Source: Halomicrobium urmianum
Lineage (GTDB): Archaea; Halobacteriota; Halobacteria; Halobacteriales; Haloarculaceae
Direction of reading: 5' to 3'
Length of the DNA stretch: 64,000 nucleotides
Assembly: GCF_020217425.1 (NCBI RefSeq)
Contig: NZ_CP084092.1
Location: 62,001-126,000 of the forward strand
The notes beneath the pieces are model-generated. The model was given only the letters and a program-made list of their open reading frames with translations. It had not been told where the DNA came from and made no database searches. This document shows positions 43,415 through 52,174 of the stretch, piece after piece (the first letter of the stretch is position 1; every line of letters begins with the position of its first letter). Made by a program: the position numbers and the translations under genes.

Positions 43415-44113
43415 ATGGTCGGATTCAGTTCCCCGTTCGGCGGCGGCCGCGAGGACGGCGACGACCTCTTCGACGAGTACGACGAGTTCGTTCCCGCGAA
43501 CGTCCCGGACCCGGGCCGGTTCCTCGAGGGCCACGACGTGCTCGCCGGCGACGAGCACCTCGACTTTCACGACCTGACGCGGGAGATCTTCGAGGAGCGG
43601 AGCGTCTACGACATGACCTTCGGGTACAACCTCGCGAGGTTGAACCTCGACGTGCGCCACCGCGACGCCGGCTACCGGTACGCCTACGAGCAAAGCTCAT
43701 CGAGCCCTGGCTCACAGGCTCGCCAGGACGCCGTCGAAACGGGCTCCGACGCGTACGCGCCCGGCGACGCGAGTGACGACGTCGCGGTCCTCCGGGCGGA
43801 GTTCACGCCGACGACCCCGTTCTGTCCACAGAGCGACACGCTGACCGTGGGATCGTTCCGGGCGTGGAACGGGCTGGCCGACCGCCACGGCTACGACCTG
43901 GTCCGCGTCCGCGTCGCCGAGATGCACCACCGGGCCGACGGGATCAACGAGCGGCTGGCGGACCTGGAGGCGTCGTTCCGCGAGACGGGTAGCGTCGAGG
44001 GCGACAGCGAGGCCGACGGCGAGACCGGGGGGCCGCAGCGCGGGGGCAACGGCGGCTGCTCGCAGGGTACCGGCGGATCCACGCGAGGCTACGGCGCCGA
44101 CGCGCCGTTCTGA
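43415..44113 (+). CDS. Unrecognised acidic protein with Gly-rich C-terminal tail
   Basis: A 232-residue protein that I do not recognise. The N-terminal part is acidic (FDEYDEFVPANVPDPGRFLE); a central block reads AEFTPTTPFCPQSDTLTVGS (one Cys) then a long amphipathic helix HHRADGINERLADLEASF. From about 200 on, a Gly/Ser-rich tail contains a lone Cys (GGNGGCSQGTGGSTR) and ends GYGADAPF. The ending resembles SCGEHDAPF of the four-repeat DUF2249 protein in the same cluster. The stop TGA is followed at once by a GTG of the next frame, so the two genes are probably cotranslated. No transmembrane segment or signal. Confidence 0.7.
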   Translation: MVGFSSPFGGGREDGDDLFDEYDEFVPANVPDPGRFLEGHDVLAGDEHLDFHDLTREIFEERSVYDMTFGYNLARLNLDVRHRDAGYRYAYEQSSSSPGSQARQDAVETGSDAYAPGDASDDVAVLRAEFTPTTPFCPQSDTLTVGSFRAWNGLADRHGYDLVRVRVAEMHHRADGINERLADLEASFRETGSVEGDSEADGETGGPQRGGNGGCSQGTGGSTRGYGADAPF

Positions 44114-44122
44114 GTGGTCGCG

Positions 44123-45019
44123 ATGAGCGAGACCGACCCGGCCGACGGGGAGGCGACGACCGTCGAATGGCGACGGCTGTCGCCGGACGCGGTCGCCTCG
44201 CCAGTCGTCCGCCGGCTCCCCTACCTCGAGGTGAAACTCGAGCATCCGGAACTGGAGCCGACCGCTCACGGGGGCCGCTTCGTCCCGGACGCGGTTCCCT
44301 ACGAGCTCGACGGGACCCGGCGGGTCTTCTACTGGCGGTCCGCGCTGGCCCCGTCGTCCGCAGCGCCGAGCGACTGGGAACTGGCGTGTGCGAGTACACA
44401 CGAACTCGTCGGCGTCGACGCCCTCCCGTCGGACGGGCCGGCGCTCGTCACCGAGGAGGCGGACGGCACGACGCTGGTCGTCGACGGCACGGTCGGCGGC
44501 GACGCGACGACCGTCCGGGTGCGGTCGTACGCGACGCCCAACGTCGCCGTCACCGACTGGTCGGAGTCGGGGATCGAACTGACGGTCGCGGGCTCCGACT
44601 ACGAGCTATCGGCCGGGGAGCGCCACCGGCTCTCCCTCCCCGAACGGCACGTCGAACCGCTTGACGGGGACCGCGACTCGGTGACGGTCACGCCGGAACT
44701 CGTCGTCCGGTACCCCGGCCGGCGCGAACTCCATCATCCGGCCCGGGGCGCTGGGTGCCGGCTGTTCCCGTCGTTCGGCCTCGACCTCGACGGGGTCCCG
44801 AATCCGCTCGCGGTCCCGACCGCCGCGGGCGAACTCGACCGCGCGTCCCTGGCGGCGGACCTCGGGGTAGACCTGTCGGGGCGGCCGTACCCCGAACGGG
44901 TGCTCTGGCAGGCGTTCGCGTACGCGGCCTTCGATCCGCACGCCGACGCGACGCCGTCGGTGTCGCAACTGGAGAGCGGGCGCGTCGTGGTCCGCCCGGG
45001 GCGCCCACGGAGGGGGTGA
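44123..45019 (+). CDS. Unrecognised soluble protein of the CSCGG operon
   Basis: A 298-residue protein, beta-rich and acidic, without a signal peptide or membrane segment; I recognise no domain. Start candidates are GTG 44114 (adjacent to the previous TGA) and ATG 44123 (MSETDPADGEATT); I chose the ATG. Trp- and Tyr-bearing blocks (VFYWRSALAP, VLWQAFAYAAFDPH) recur and it ends VVVRPGRPRRG. It is the third gene of the plus-strand group after the CSCGG-like protein. Function cannot be inferred beyond association with this cluster. Confidence 0.7.
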   Translation: MSETDPADGEATTVEWRRLSPDAVASPVVRRLPYLEVKLEHPELEPTAHGGRFVPDAVPYELDGTRRVFYWRSALAPSSAAPSDWELACASTHELVGVDALPSDGPALVTEEADGTTLVVDGTVGGDATTVRVRSYATPNVAVTDWSESGIELTVAGSDYELSAGERHRLSLPERHVEPLDGDRDSVTVTPELVVRYPGRRELHHPARGAGCRLFPSFGLDLDGVPNPLAVPTAAGELDRASLAADLGVDLSGRPYPERVLWQAFAYAAFDPHADATPSVSQLESGRVVVRPGRPRRG

Positions 45020-45099
45020 GTCCCCTCGCGGGCGTGTCGGCGGAGAGCCGACCGCGGGACGAGGCGTCCGGTCGCCGACGTTCCGACCTGGGCGACTGA

Positions 45100-45789
45100 C
45101 TATCGCGCGGACCCGTCGGGTGGTCGTTGGGCGTACGCAGTCATCACGCGGCGTTCGATCCGCTGGAGGCGATCGCTCACGGTACCCGGAGTGATGCCCA
45201 GACGATCGGCGAGAGCGCTCTGTGTCGTCTCTCGGGGGACCTCGTAGTATCCGGCTTCGATCGCGAGGTCGAGCAGTGCCGCTTGCGTCTCTGTCAGCAA
45301 CGGCGACGCGTCGTTTCCCGCCCGCACCTGTCCGATTCGGAGGAGCGAGAGCTCGGAGACGTCGGGGATGTCGGCGATCGCCTGCTGGATGCCCTCGTCC
45401 GTTCCGACGATCGTGATTCTGGACTCCGTCTCGGGTCCCATCTGTCGGTGCTCGATCGGCCAGTCGAGGACGACGTCGTTGTCGTAGAGGATCGTGAGCA
45501 GCTCACCGACGGGACCGGCGCTCCGATAGTGCGCGTAGACGATGCCTCGCTCGTCGGTACCCGCTACGTCGTACCGGAGGACCCGGTCGCTCTCCGCGAG
45601 GAGGTCCCGTGCGACGTCGAGGTCGCCGCGCAGGTCGGCCAGCCCGACGTACTGCTCGTTCTCGACCGGGCCGAGGTATCGGGTCGCCACGATCGAGACC
45701 GCCGACGACCGATCGAACTGGTCGAACACCGAACTGTGTATCGCCCCGGAGAGCGAGAGCGTGGCGGAGCGGAGGGCGGTAGTGCTCAT
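45100..45789 (-). CDS. HTH_10 (bacterio-opsin activator-type) transcriptional regulator
   Basis: A 229-residue regulator with an N-terminal sensory region of about 165 residues and a C-terminal HTH_10 domain at about 168-220 (LTETQAALLDLAIEAGYYEV, SALADRLGITPGTVSDRLQR). No N-terminal Cys cluster of the NarO type is present. It lies at the end of the CSCGG cluster, convergent with that operon and divergent from the cytochrome P450 gene, so either could be its target. Paralogous in domain layout to 33404-34066 but not closely similar. Confidence 0.87.
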   Translation of the reverse strand: MSTTALRSATLSLSGAIHSSVFDQFDRSSAVSIVATRYLGPVENEQYVGLADLRGDLDVARDLLAESDRVLRYDVAGTDERGIVYAHYRSAGPVGELLTILYDNDVVLDWPIEHRQMGPETESRITIVGTDEGIQQAIADIPDVSELSLLRIGQVRAGNDASPLLTETQAALLDLAIEAGYYEVPRETTQSALADRLGITPGTVSDRLQRIERRVMTAYAQRPPDGSAR

Positions 45790-45850
45790 GATGCACGGAG
45801 TGGACGAGCGATAATCAATGTCACCTATCCATCAGCATTGCCGACGGACT

Positions 45851-45860
45851 GGTATAAAGG
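45851..45860 (+). promoter_or_regulatory. TATA-like box of the cytochrome P450 gene
   Basis: ggtataaagg lies 55-64 bp upstream of the P450 ATG at 45915. This is consistent with an archaeal TATA box and a leader of about 25-30 nt. Confidence 0.5.
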
Positions 45861-45914
45861 ATTCTAGTATGCTGGAGGAAGACCCCAACTGAACGACCGC
45901 CGTATACGGATTCG

Positions 45915-47297
45915 ATGAGCGAGGAACTCCCCGCCAGCGAGTTGCCGCCCGGTCCCTCGGGACTACCGATCGTCGGGGCGACGCCGCAGTCGATCCTCGG
46001 CGGCCTCGAGTTCCGAGAACGGATGGCCGACGAGTACGGCGACGTCGTCCACTGGGAGGGGCTCGACGGCCACAATTACCAGCTCAACCACCCGGCGGAC
46101 GTCGAGCACGTGCTGGTCCACAACAACGGGAACTACGTGAAGGGCGACCGGTTCCAGCGCGTGCTCGGCCCGCTGCTCGGCAACGGCATTCTCAACAGCG
46201 AGGGCGAGGAGTGGCGACGCAACCGCCACCTCGTCCAGCCCGCGTTCCACCCCGACCGGATCGAGGTGTACGCCGAGATGATGACGGCGCTGACCGAGGA
46301 CATGCTCGACGACTGGCGGGACGGAGAACGGCGGTCCATCCACGAGGACATGATGGAACTGACCCTCCGGATCGTCTCGCGGGCGCTGTTCGGGGTCGAC
46401 ATCGATCGGTACGTCAACGACATCGGGACCGCGCTCGACAGCTTCCTCCCGGCGACGACCAGCCTTCCGAACATCGTGCTACCGGACGACGTGCCCCTGC
46501 CGTCCCGGCGGCGGATGGACCGCGCCCGGGAGACCCTCGAAGAGGTGGTCGACGACATCATCCGGCGGAAGCGCGCGGAACCCGGCGAGAACGACGTCGT
46601 CTCGATGTTGCTCGCCGCGCGCGAGGACGAGGGCGTGTCCCTGTCGGACGAACAGATCCGGGACGAGGCGATCACGATCATCCTGGCGGGCCACGAGACC
46701 ACCGCGGTCTCGCTGACGTACACCACCTACCTCCTCGCCCAGCACCCGGAGGTCGAGTCGAAGTTCGTGGCCGAACTCGACTCGGTGCTCGACGGTCGAC
46801 GCCCGACCATGGCCGACCTCCCCGATCTCACCTACACCGAGCAGATCGTCACGGAGTCGATGCGCCTCTTTCCGCCGGTGCCGGGCATCGTCCGCGAGGC
46901 CAGCGGGCCGGACGAGATCGGCGGCTACCCGATCCCCGCCGGCGCGCGGATATTCATGAACCAGTGGGTCGTCCACCGGGACTCCCGGTGGTACGACGAC
47001 CCGCTCGCCTTCGAACCCGAACGCTGGACGCCAGAGCTCGAACAGTCGCTCCCCAAACTCGCGTACTTCCCGTTCAGCGCGGGTCCACGCCGGTGTATCG
47101 GCGACCGGTTCGCGATGCTCGAAGCCCGACTCCTGCTCGCGACGATCTACCAGGACTACCACCTCGAACTGGCCTCCGACAGGAACCTGGAGGTGGTTCC
47201 GACGATCACCTCACGGCCCAGCGAGGACGTTTCGATGGTCGTCCACGAACGCACGGGCGACGGCGCTTCCGGGATGGACGAGTATAGTAGAAATTGA
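45915..47297 (+). CDS. Cytochrome P450
   Basis: A 460-residue P450 monooxygenase. The I-helix is AGHETTAVSLTYTTYLL (acid-alcohol pair present), the ExxR is ESMRLFPP, PERW follows, and the haem-binding loop is FSAGPRRCIGDRFAML with Cys394 as the fifth ligand. It is soluble (no N-terminal anchor). The electron donor would be a ferredoxin or flavodoxin encoded elsewhere. The last four residues (YSRN) and the stop are encoded inside the 84-bp palindromic element at 47283-47366, so the native C-terminus has been replaced by the element's sequence. Since the haem-binding loop and the post-Cys helices precede the junction, the enzyme may still be active. HTH_10 regulator divergent. Confidence 0.93.
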   Translation: MSEELPASELPPGPSGLPIVGATPQSILGGLEFRERMADEYGDVVHWEGLDGHNYQLNHPADVEHVLVHNNGNYVKGDRFQRVLGPLLGNGILNSEGEEWRRNRHLVQPAFHPDRIEVYAEMMTALTEDMLDDWRDGERRSIHEDMMELTLRIVSRALFGVDIDRYVNDIGTALDSFLPATTSLPNIVLPDDVPLPSRRRMDRARETLEEVVDDIIRRKRAEPGENDVVSMLLAAREDEGVSLSDEQIRDEAITIILAGHETTAVSLTYTTYLLAQHPEVESKFVAELDSVLDGRRPTMADLPDLTYTEQIVTESMRLFPPVPGIVREASGPDEIGGYPIPAGARIFMNQWVVHRDSRWYDDPLAFEPERWTPELEQSLPKLAYFPFSAGPRRCIGDRFAMLEARLLLATIYQDYHLELASDRNLEVVPTITSRPSEDVSMVVHERTGDGASGMDEYSRN

Positions 47298-47366
47298 ACG
47301 CACTGACACACTCGAGGGGCACCCGGGGTGTCCCTCGATGTGTAAATAGTTTCAATTTCTACTATA
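47283..47366. repeat. 84-bp palindromic mobile-like element, intact copy B
   Basis: Starts TATAGTAGAAATTGAA and ends with its exact reverse complement TTCAATTTCTACTATA (16-bp perfect terminal inverted repeats). Inner arms are also near-palindromic around a central cacccggggtg. It contains the stop codon of the P450 gene. Copy A is at 7253-7336. It carries no gene, so it would need a transposase in trans, as a MITE does. No obvious target duplication. Confidence 0.7.
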
Positions 47367-47535
47367 GCCCGGCGTCTCGAAACCGACCGGTGCGGTCGCG
47401 GCCGATTCCGAACGCCTCCGGATCGCTGCTCGACCGCTTCCGGGTGATTCCCGCACTCGCGTTCGCCCTCGTGGCGTTCCACTGGACCGCTTCGACCCAC
47501 TATCTTTAATACGAAATTGGAATTGATATTTCCGC

Positions 47536-48360
47536 ATGGCCGTCATCGATGCCCTCCGGCGAACGCCCTCCGCCCTCGCGCGAAATCCGATCCTCGTGGT
47601 CGTCTTCGGCCTCTTCGCCCTCGTCCAGGCGCCGCAGTTGCTCGCACAGGCGGTGAGCCCAGTCGTGGCGGGCCTGCTCTCGCTGGCGCTCACCGGCGTG
47701 CTGCTCCTCGTGACCCCATTCGTCCAGGCCGGCACGATGCAGATGGCCGACGACGCGCTCGACGGGCGCACGTCCCTCAGGACGTTCGTCGCCGCCGGGA
47801 AAGAGCACTACCTCTCCGTGCTCGGCGCGTACCTCGTCGTCTTCGGCGTGAGTTTCGTCCTCGGGGCCGTCGGGTTCGTCGTGGCCATCTTCGGCGGAAT
47901 CGCGCTCGGCGCGGGGGGCGGGGCGAGCACCGGAAGCCTGATCGGACTGGGTCTCGTCGTCGGCGTGATCCTCCTCGCGTACCTCGCGTTCGCCTTCCTC
48001 GTCCAGTTCTACGCGCAGGAGATCGTCCTCAACGGGGCGTCGGCCATCGAGAGCCTCAGGCAGAGTGCCGGACTCGTCCGCCGAAACGTCCTCAGCACGG
48101 CCGGTTACTTCGTCGTCGTCATGGGCGGCAGTCTCGTCGTCGGCGGCGGAATCGGCGTAGCCTCCACGTTCCTCCTCCCCGCCGGGACGCAGGCGAGCGC
48201 GGCGACGCCACCGCTCTCGGCGGTGTTGCTCTACACCGTCGTGTACGTCGTCGGCATCGCTCTCCTGGGGAGCCTCTTCGCCGTCTATGCGGTGGCGTTC
48301 TGGCGCGAACTCCGGAGCGACGCGAGCGGGCGCGGTTCGGCCGACGGACTCGCGGCGTAG
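47536..48360 (+). CDS. Multi-spanning membrane protein, unknown function
   Basis: A 274-residue protein with about six to seven hydrophobic helices (VVVFGLFALVQAPQLLA, VVAGLLSLALTGVLLLVTPF, SLIGLGLVVGVILLAYLAFA, and others). Between helices lies a conserved-looking amphipathic stretch, NGASAIESLRQSAGLVRRN, as in other haloarchaeal DUF7847-like membrane proteins. The N-terminus MAVIDALRRTPSALARNPIL is typical of this group. Function unknown. It begins about 170 bp after the palindromic element; a TATA-like tctttaatacg lies at about 47504-47514. Confidence 0.78.
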   Translation: MAVIDALRRTPSALARNPILVVVFGLFALVQAPQLLAQAVSPVVAGLLSLALTGVLLLVTPFVQAGTMQMADDALDGRTSLRTFVAAGKEHYLSVLGAYLVVFGVSFVLGAVGFVVAIFGGIALGAGGGASTGSLIGLGLVVGVILLAYLAFAFLVQFYAQEIVLNGASAIESLRQSAGLVRRNVLSTAGYFVVVMGGSLVVGGGIGVASTFLLPAGTQASAATPPLSAVLLYTVVYVVGIALLGSLFAVYAVAFWRELRSDASGRGSADGLAA

Positions 48361-48608
48361 GGACGTCCGACGCGGCCGTCTCGCCCCTCGCTGCCGGTTG
48401 CGCGTGGCCTGCTCAGTTCCGTTCGAGTGGTTCCGGGGCTAACCACCGCCTCGACGACACCCCGGTTCGAGAGACGTGGGTTTTCGACGGCATCGACGGA
48501 GGGTCCGGGCCCCGGTGGCCGATCGCGGGCGTACCCGTCGGGGGACCAAGAGGCGTTCTGTCGGCACTGCCGCGTTTCGTTCGCTCTGTCGCCCCCTGCA
48601 GTGAGTAC

Positions 48609-48617
48609 CTTTATGAA
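48609..48617 (+). promoter_or_regulatory. TATA-like box of DoxX gene 1
   Basis: ctttatgaa, about 29 nt before the ATG at 48642. This gives the spacing expected for a leaderless message. Confidence 0.5.
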
Positions 48618-48641
48618 TCTGATGAGTGTCTATAGTGTATC

Positions 48642-49196
48642 ATGTCATCCCGAGAGGTCCAGCTGCAAAGCACGGTGTTCGGATTCACGGCGAACGGTCG
48701 CCTCCACACGCTGAGCGTCTGGTTCATACTTGCCCTCCGACTGATGATGGGAATCGCGTTCCTGCAGAGCGGCGCCGACAAGGTCCTCTCTGGAAGTTTC
48801 AGTGCCGCGGGCTACCTGCAGAACGCACCGCCCGCGAACGGCAGTCCGGTTGCGGACCTCTTCGTCGCGATGGGGTCGACGCCGGCGTTCGTGGACTTCG
48901 TGAACGTCGCCGTTCCGTGGGGGGAAGTCCTCATCGGCCTCGGCCTCATCGTCGGCTGTCTCACGCGACTCGCGGCGTTCTGGGGCGCGTTCATGATGCT
49001 CATGTTCTATCTCGGGAACTGGGACATCAGTCACGGCTACATCAACGGCGACTTCGCGTACATGCTCGTGTTCCTGTCGGTCGCCGCGTTCGGCGCCGGC
49101 CGCATCCTCGGTCTCGACGCCTACATCGAGCAGTACGACGTCGGCGGCGAGGCGCTCGTCGACCGCTACCCGTGGACGCGGTACCTCCTCGGATAA
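48642..49196 (+). CDS. DoxX-family membrane protein 1
   Basis: A 184-residue DoxX-family protein with four predicted helices. A short N-terminal lead precedes WFILALRLMMGIAFLQSGAD. The block SPHGT-free loop ends FVNVAVPWGEVLIGLGLIVG and LMFYLGNWDISHGYINGDFA. It is a close paralogue of 59693-60268: shared WFxLALRLMMG, VPWGExLIGLGL and AFGAGRILGLDAYIEQY. DoxX is named after a subunit of the Acidianus thiosulfate:quinone oxidoreductase, but stand-alone members usually have unknown roles. It lies upstream of the copper ATPase gene, 103 bp apart on the same strand. Confidence 0.87.
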   Translation: MSSREVQLQSTVFGFTANGRLHTLSVWFILALRLMMGIAFLQSGADKVLSGSFSAAGYLQNAPPANGSPVADLFVAMGSTPAFVDFVNVAVPWGEVLIGLGLIVGCLTRLAAFWGAFMMLMFYLGNWDISHGYINGDFAYMLVFLSVAAFGAGRILGLDAYIEQYDVGGEALVDRYPWTRYLLG

Positions 49197-49299
49197 CGGG
49201 TGCGCTGCGATGGCACCGGCGCGTGCGAGCCCGTTTAGCGTGCGGAACGACTCACGTCACCGTTCACGTTGAAGCCCATCCGGTGCGAATCGACCAGTA

Positions 49300-51570
49300 A
49301 TGGCCGATCCTCCATCGAACGACGGCACCGACCCTCCGCGTCACGACGGTGATGCCCACGGTAGCCACGACGGACCGCACGGGGAGTCGCGGACCGAGCA
49401 GTCCCTCCTCGAAGACGGGACCGAACCGCGTCCGCCCCACGAAGCGGGGCACGACGGACACGGTCACCACGACGAACACGGCCACGACGGCGGACACGAC
49501 GGCCACGGCGGGATGCACGAGGGCCACGAGCAGCTGTTTCGCCGGCGCTTTTTCGTCTCGACGCTCCTGTCGATCCCCGTCCTCCTGTACAGCGAGACGC
49601 TGCAGGAATGGCTCGGGTTCTCCGTTCCGGCGTTTCCGGGCAGCGAGTGGATCAACCCGGTTTTCGCAGTAGTCGTCTTCGCCTACGGCGGGGTTCCGTT
49701 CCTCCGGATGGCGGCGCCGGAACTGAAAGACCGGTCGCCGGGAATGATGACGCTCATCTCGATGGCCGTCTCCGTTGCGTTCGTCTACAGCCTCGCGAGC
49801 GTGTTCTTCCCGACGGAGTCGGCGTTCTTCTGGGAGCTCGTGACGCTGATCGACATCATGCTGCTCGGGCACTGGATCGAGATGCGTTCGGTGCGGCGGG
49901 CCTCGAGCGCTGTCGACGAACTGGCGAAGCTGATGCCTGACACCGCCGAGCGGGTCACCGACGACGGGGAGACCGAGGAGGTCTCCGTGAGTGAGCTCTC
50001 CGAGGGCGATCTCGTCCTCGTCCGGCCGGGCGCGAGCGTTCCGGCCGACGGCGTCGTCGAGGAGGGCGATTCCGACGTCAACGAGTCGATGATCACCGGC
50101 GAGTCGAAACCGGTCTCGAAAGAACCCGACGACGAGGTCATCGGCGGGACGATCAACGGCGACGGGAGTCTCCGCGTGCGGGTCGGTGCGACGGGCGAGG
50201 AGACGGCGCTCGCGGGGATCATGCGACTGGTCGAAGACGCCCAGCAGAGCAAGTCCCAGACCCAGGTGTTGGCGGACCGCGCCGCCGGCTGGCTGTTCTA
50301 CGTCGCCGTCGCGGCGGCGGGCCTGACGGCAATCGCGTGGACGATCGCGGTGTCGTTCAACGCGACGGTCGTCGAGCGGGTCGTCACGGTGCTCGTCATC
50401 GCCTGCCCGCACGCGCTCGGACTCGCGATCCCGCTGGTCGTCGCGATCAACACGTCACTCGCGGCTCGCAACGGTATGCTCGTCCGTGACCGCATCGCGA
50501 TGGAAGAGTCGCGGAACCTCGACGCAATCATCTTCGACAAGACGGGGACGCTCACCGAGGGCGAACACGGCGTCGTCGATATGGCGACCGTCGACGGCGT
50601 CGACGAAGACGACGCGCTCGCGCTGGCCGCAGCCGTCGAGGGCGATTCCGAACACATGATCGCTCAGGCCGTCCGCGAGGCCGCCGAAGAGCGAGACCTC
50701 ACGACTCCTGACGCGACCGACTTCGAGGCGATCAAAGGCAGGGGCGTCCGCGCGAACGTCGACGTCTCCGGCTTCGCCGGAGGCTCGTCGGACGAGTCCG
50801 ACGGTGGTGACGAGGTGTACGTCGGCGGGCCGAATCTGCTGGCCCAACTCGATAGCGACGTTCCCGGTCACCTCCAGCGCTTCGCCGACGAGGCCGGCCA
50901 GAACGCCCAGACCGTGGTGTATCTCGTTCGCGAGGGGGAGCTGGTTGCTGCGTTCGCGATGGCCGACGTAGTCCGCGAGGAGAGTTACCGCGTCGTCGAC
51001 GCTCTCCACGACCTCGGCGTCGAGGTGGCGATGCTCACCGGCGACTCCCGGGACGTCGCCGACGCCGTCGCCGACGAACTGGGCATCGACACGGTGTTCG
51101 CGGAGGTCCTCCCCGGGGACAAGGACGAGACGGTTCAGGAACTCCAGGATCAGGGCAAGCTCGTGGGGATGGTCGGCGACGGCGTGAACGACGCGCCCGC
51201 GCTGACGCGGGCCGACGTCGGGATTGCTATCGGGAGTGGCACCGACGTCGCAGTCCAGTCGGCGGACGTCATCCTCGTCCAGAACAACCCGATGGACGTG
51301 GTCCGTCTCGTCAAACTGAGCAAGGCGAGCTACCGGAAGATGCAGGAGAACATCGTCTGGGCTGCCGGCTACAACGTCTTTGCCCTGCCACTGGCCGCGG
51401 GCGTCCTCGCGCCCATCGGCATCCTCCTCTCGCCGGCCGTCGGTGCACTCCTGATGTCCCTGAGCACGGTCATCGTCGCGATCAACGCACAGCTCCTCCG
51501 GCGCGTCGACCTCTCGATCCCCGACCTGCCGGAGGTGTCACCGCCCGCCGGCGCACGGTCCGCGAATTGA
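49300..51570 (+). CDS. Copper-translocating P1B-type ATPase (CPH motif, CopB-like)
   Basis: A 756-residue P-type ATPase. The N-terminal about 75 residues are His/Asp/Gly-rich ([17 protein letters not shown]), a cytosolic metal-binding stretch instead of CxxC domains. Membrane helix 6 has [12 protein letters not shown] with Cys369-Pro-His, the signature of the CopB-like P1B-3 subgroup that moves Cu2+/Cu+ outward. Phosphorylation occurs at Asp413 in DKTGTLTEG. The [12 protein letters not shown] and [16 protein letters not shown] blocks are standard. A transcriptional regulator with a C-terminal CEHC group follows 82 bp downstream, probably sensing the same metal. DoxX lies upstream. Confidence 0.93.
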   Translation: MADPPSNDGTDPPRHDGDAHGSHDGPHGESRTEQSLLEDGTEPRPPHEAGHDGHGHHDEHGHDGGHDGHGGMHEGHEQLFRRRFFVSTLLSIPVLLYSETLQEWLGFSVPAFPGSEWINPVFAVVVFAYGGVPFLRMAAPELKDRSPGMMTLISMAVSVAFVYSLASVFFPTESAFFWELVTLIDIMLLGHWIEMRSVRRASSAVDELAKLMPDTAERVTDDGETEEVSVSELSEGDLVLVRPGASVPADGVVEEGDSDVNESMITGESKPVSKEPDDEVIGGTINGDGSLRVRVGATGEETALAGIMRLVEDAQQSKSQTQVLADRAAGWLFYVAVAAAGLTAIAWTIAVSFNATVVERVVTVLVIACPHALGLAIPLVVAINTSLAARNGMLVRDRIAMEESRNLDAIIFDKTGTLTEGEHGVVDMATVDGVDEDDALALAAAVEGDSEHMIAQAVREAAEERDLTTPDATDFEAIKGRGVRANVDVSGFAGGSSDESDGGDEVYVGGPNLLAQLDSDVPGHLQRFADEAGQNAQTVVYLVREGELVAAFAMADVVREESYRVVDALHDLGVEVAMLTGDSRDVADAVADELGIDTVFAEVLPGDKDETVQELQDQGKLVGMVGDGVNDAPALTRADVGIAIGSGTDVAVQSADVILVQNNPMDVVRLVKLSKASYRKMQENIVWAAGYNVFALPLAAGVLAPIGILLSPAVGALLMSLSTVIVAINAQLLRRVDLSIPDLPEVSPPAGARSAN

Positions 51571-51652
51571 GCGCCGATCACCCCGTTCGACTGATCCACC
51601 GGTAGCGGGTTCGGACCAAGGCCTATGGCACCGGGCGGGGTACGGTCACGCG

Positions 51653-52168
51653 ATGGCCGAATTCGCCACTGACGTGGACCTGCGCGACATCGCCGTTCGC
51701 GACACCGCCGTGTCCGACGCCGTCGACGAGCCGGTGCGCGCGATGATCCTGGACATGCTGGCCGACGAGGCCCTGACCGTCGCCACCATCCACGACCGCC
51801 TGGCCGATCGCGGGTACGAGCGGACCGAGAATACCGTCCGCCACCACGTCAACGAACTGCGTGACGCGGGGCTGGTCGAAGTTGCCCGGCTCGAGGAGCG
51901 CCGCGGCGGGACGGCGAAGTTCTATCGCGCGAACACCATCGTCCTCTCGTACGGCCTCCCCGAGGGCGCCGACGAGCGCGTCGACGAGATGGCAGCCTCC
52001 GTCGCCCCGGAGATGGCGGATCTGGTCGACCGACTCCGCTCGGAGCACGGCGACGACCTCGACGCCATCGCCGCCGAGATGTCCCCCTGCGAGCACTGCG
52101 ATACGCAGAAGTACGAGACGTACATCCTGTCGACGGTCCTGCGACGCGCGTTCGTCGACACGCTTTGA
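51653..52168 (+). CDS. Winged-helix regulator with C-terminal CxxC, putative metal sensor
   Basis: A 171-residue regulator. The HTH is at about residues 20-75 (RAMILDMLADEALTVATIHD, RTENTVRHHVNELRDAGLVE) in an ArsR/MarR-like winged-helix arrangement. The C-terminal region holds MSPCEHCDTQKYETYILSTV, whose CEHC pair could bind copper or zinc. It follows the copper ATPase on the same strand with an 82-bp gap, making a copper-responsive repressor the likely role. No similarity to CueR/CsoR is visible. A good candidate for the regulator of 48642-51570. Confidence 0.8.
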   Translation: MAEFATDVDLRDIAVRDTAVSDAVDEPVRAMILDMLADEALTVATIHDRLADRGYERTENTVRHHVNELRDAGLVEVARLEERRGGTAKFYRANTIVLSYGLPEGADERVDEMAASVAPEMADLVDRLRSEHGDDLDAIAAEMSPCEHCDTQKYETYILSTVLRRAFVDTL

Positions 52169-52174
52169 AGGAGC

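Noticed and set aside
36913..45019. A radical SAM partner for the CGCGG proteins within the cluster
   Set aside because: No CxxxCxxC protein of suitable length is visible in any frame here.
45100..45789. NarO-type regulation of a denitrification cluster by the HTH_10 protein
   Set aside because: The protein lacks the N-terminal cysteines of NarO and no nitrate/nitrite reductase is present in the window.
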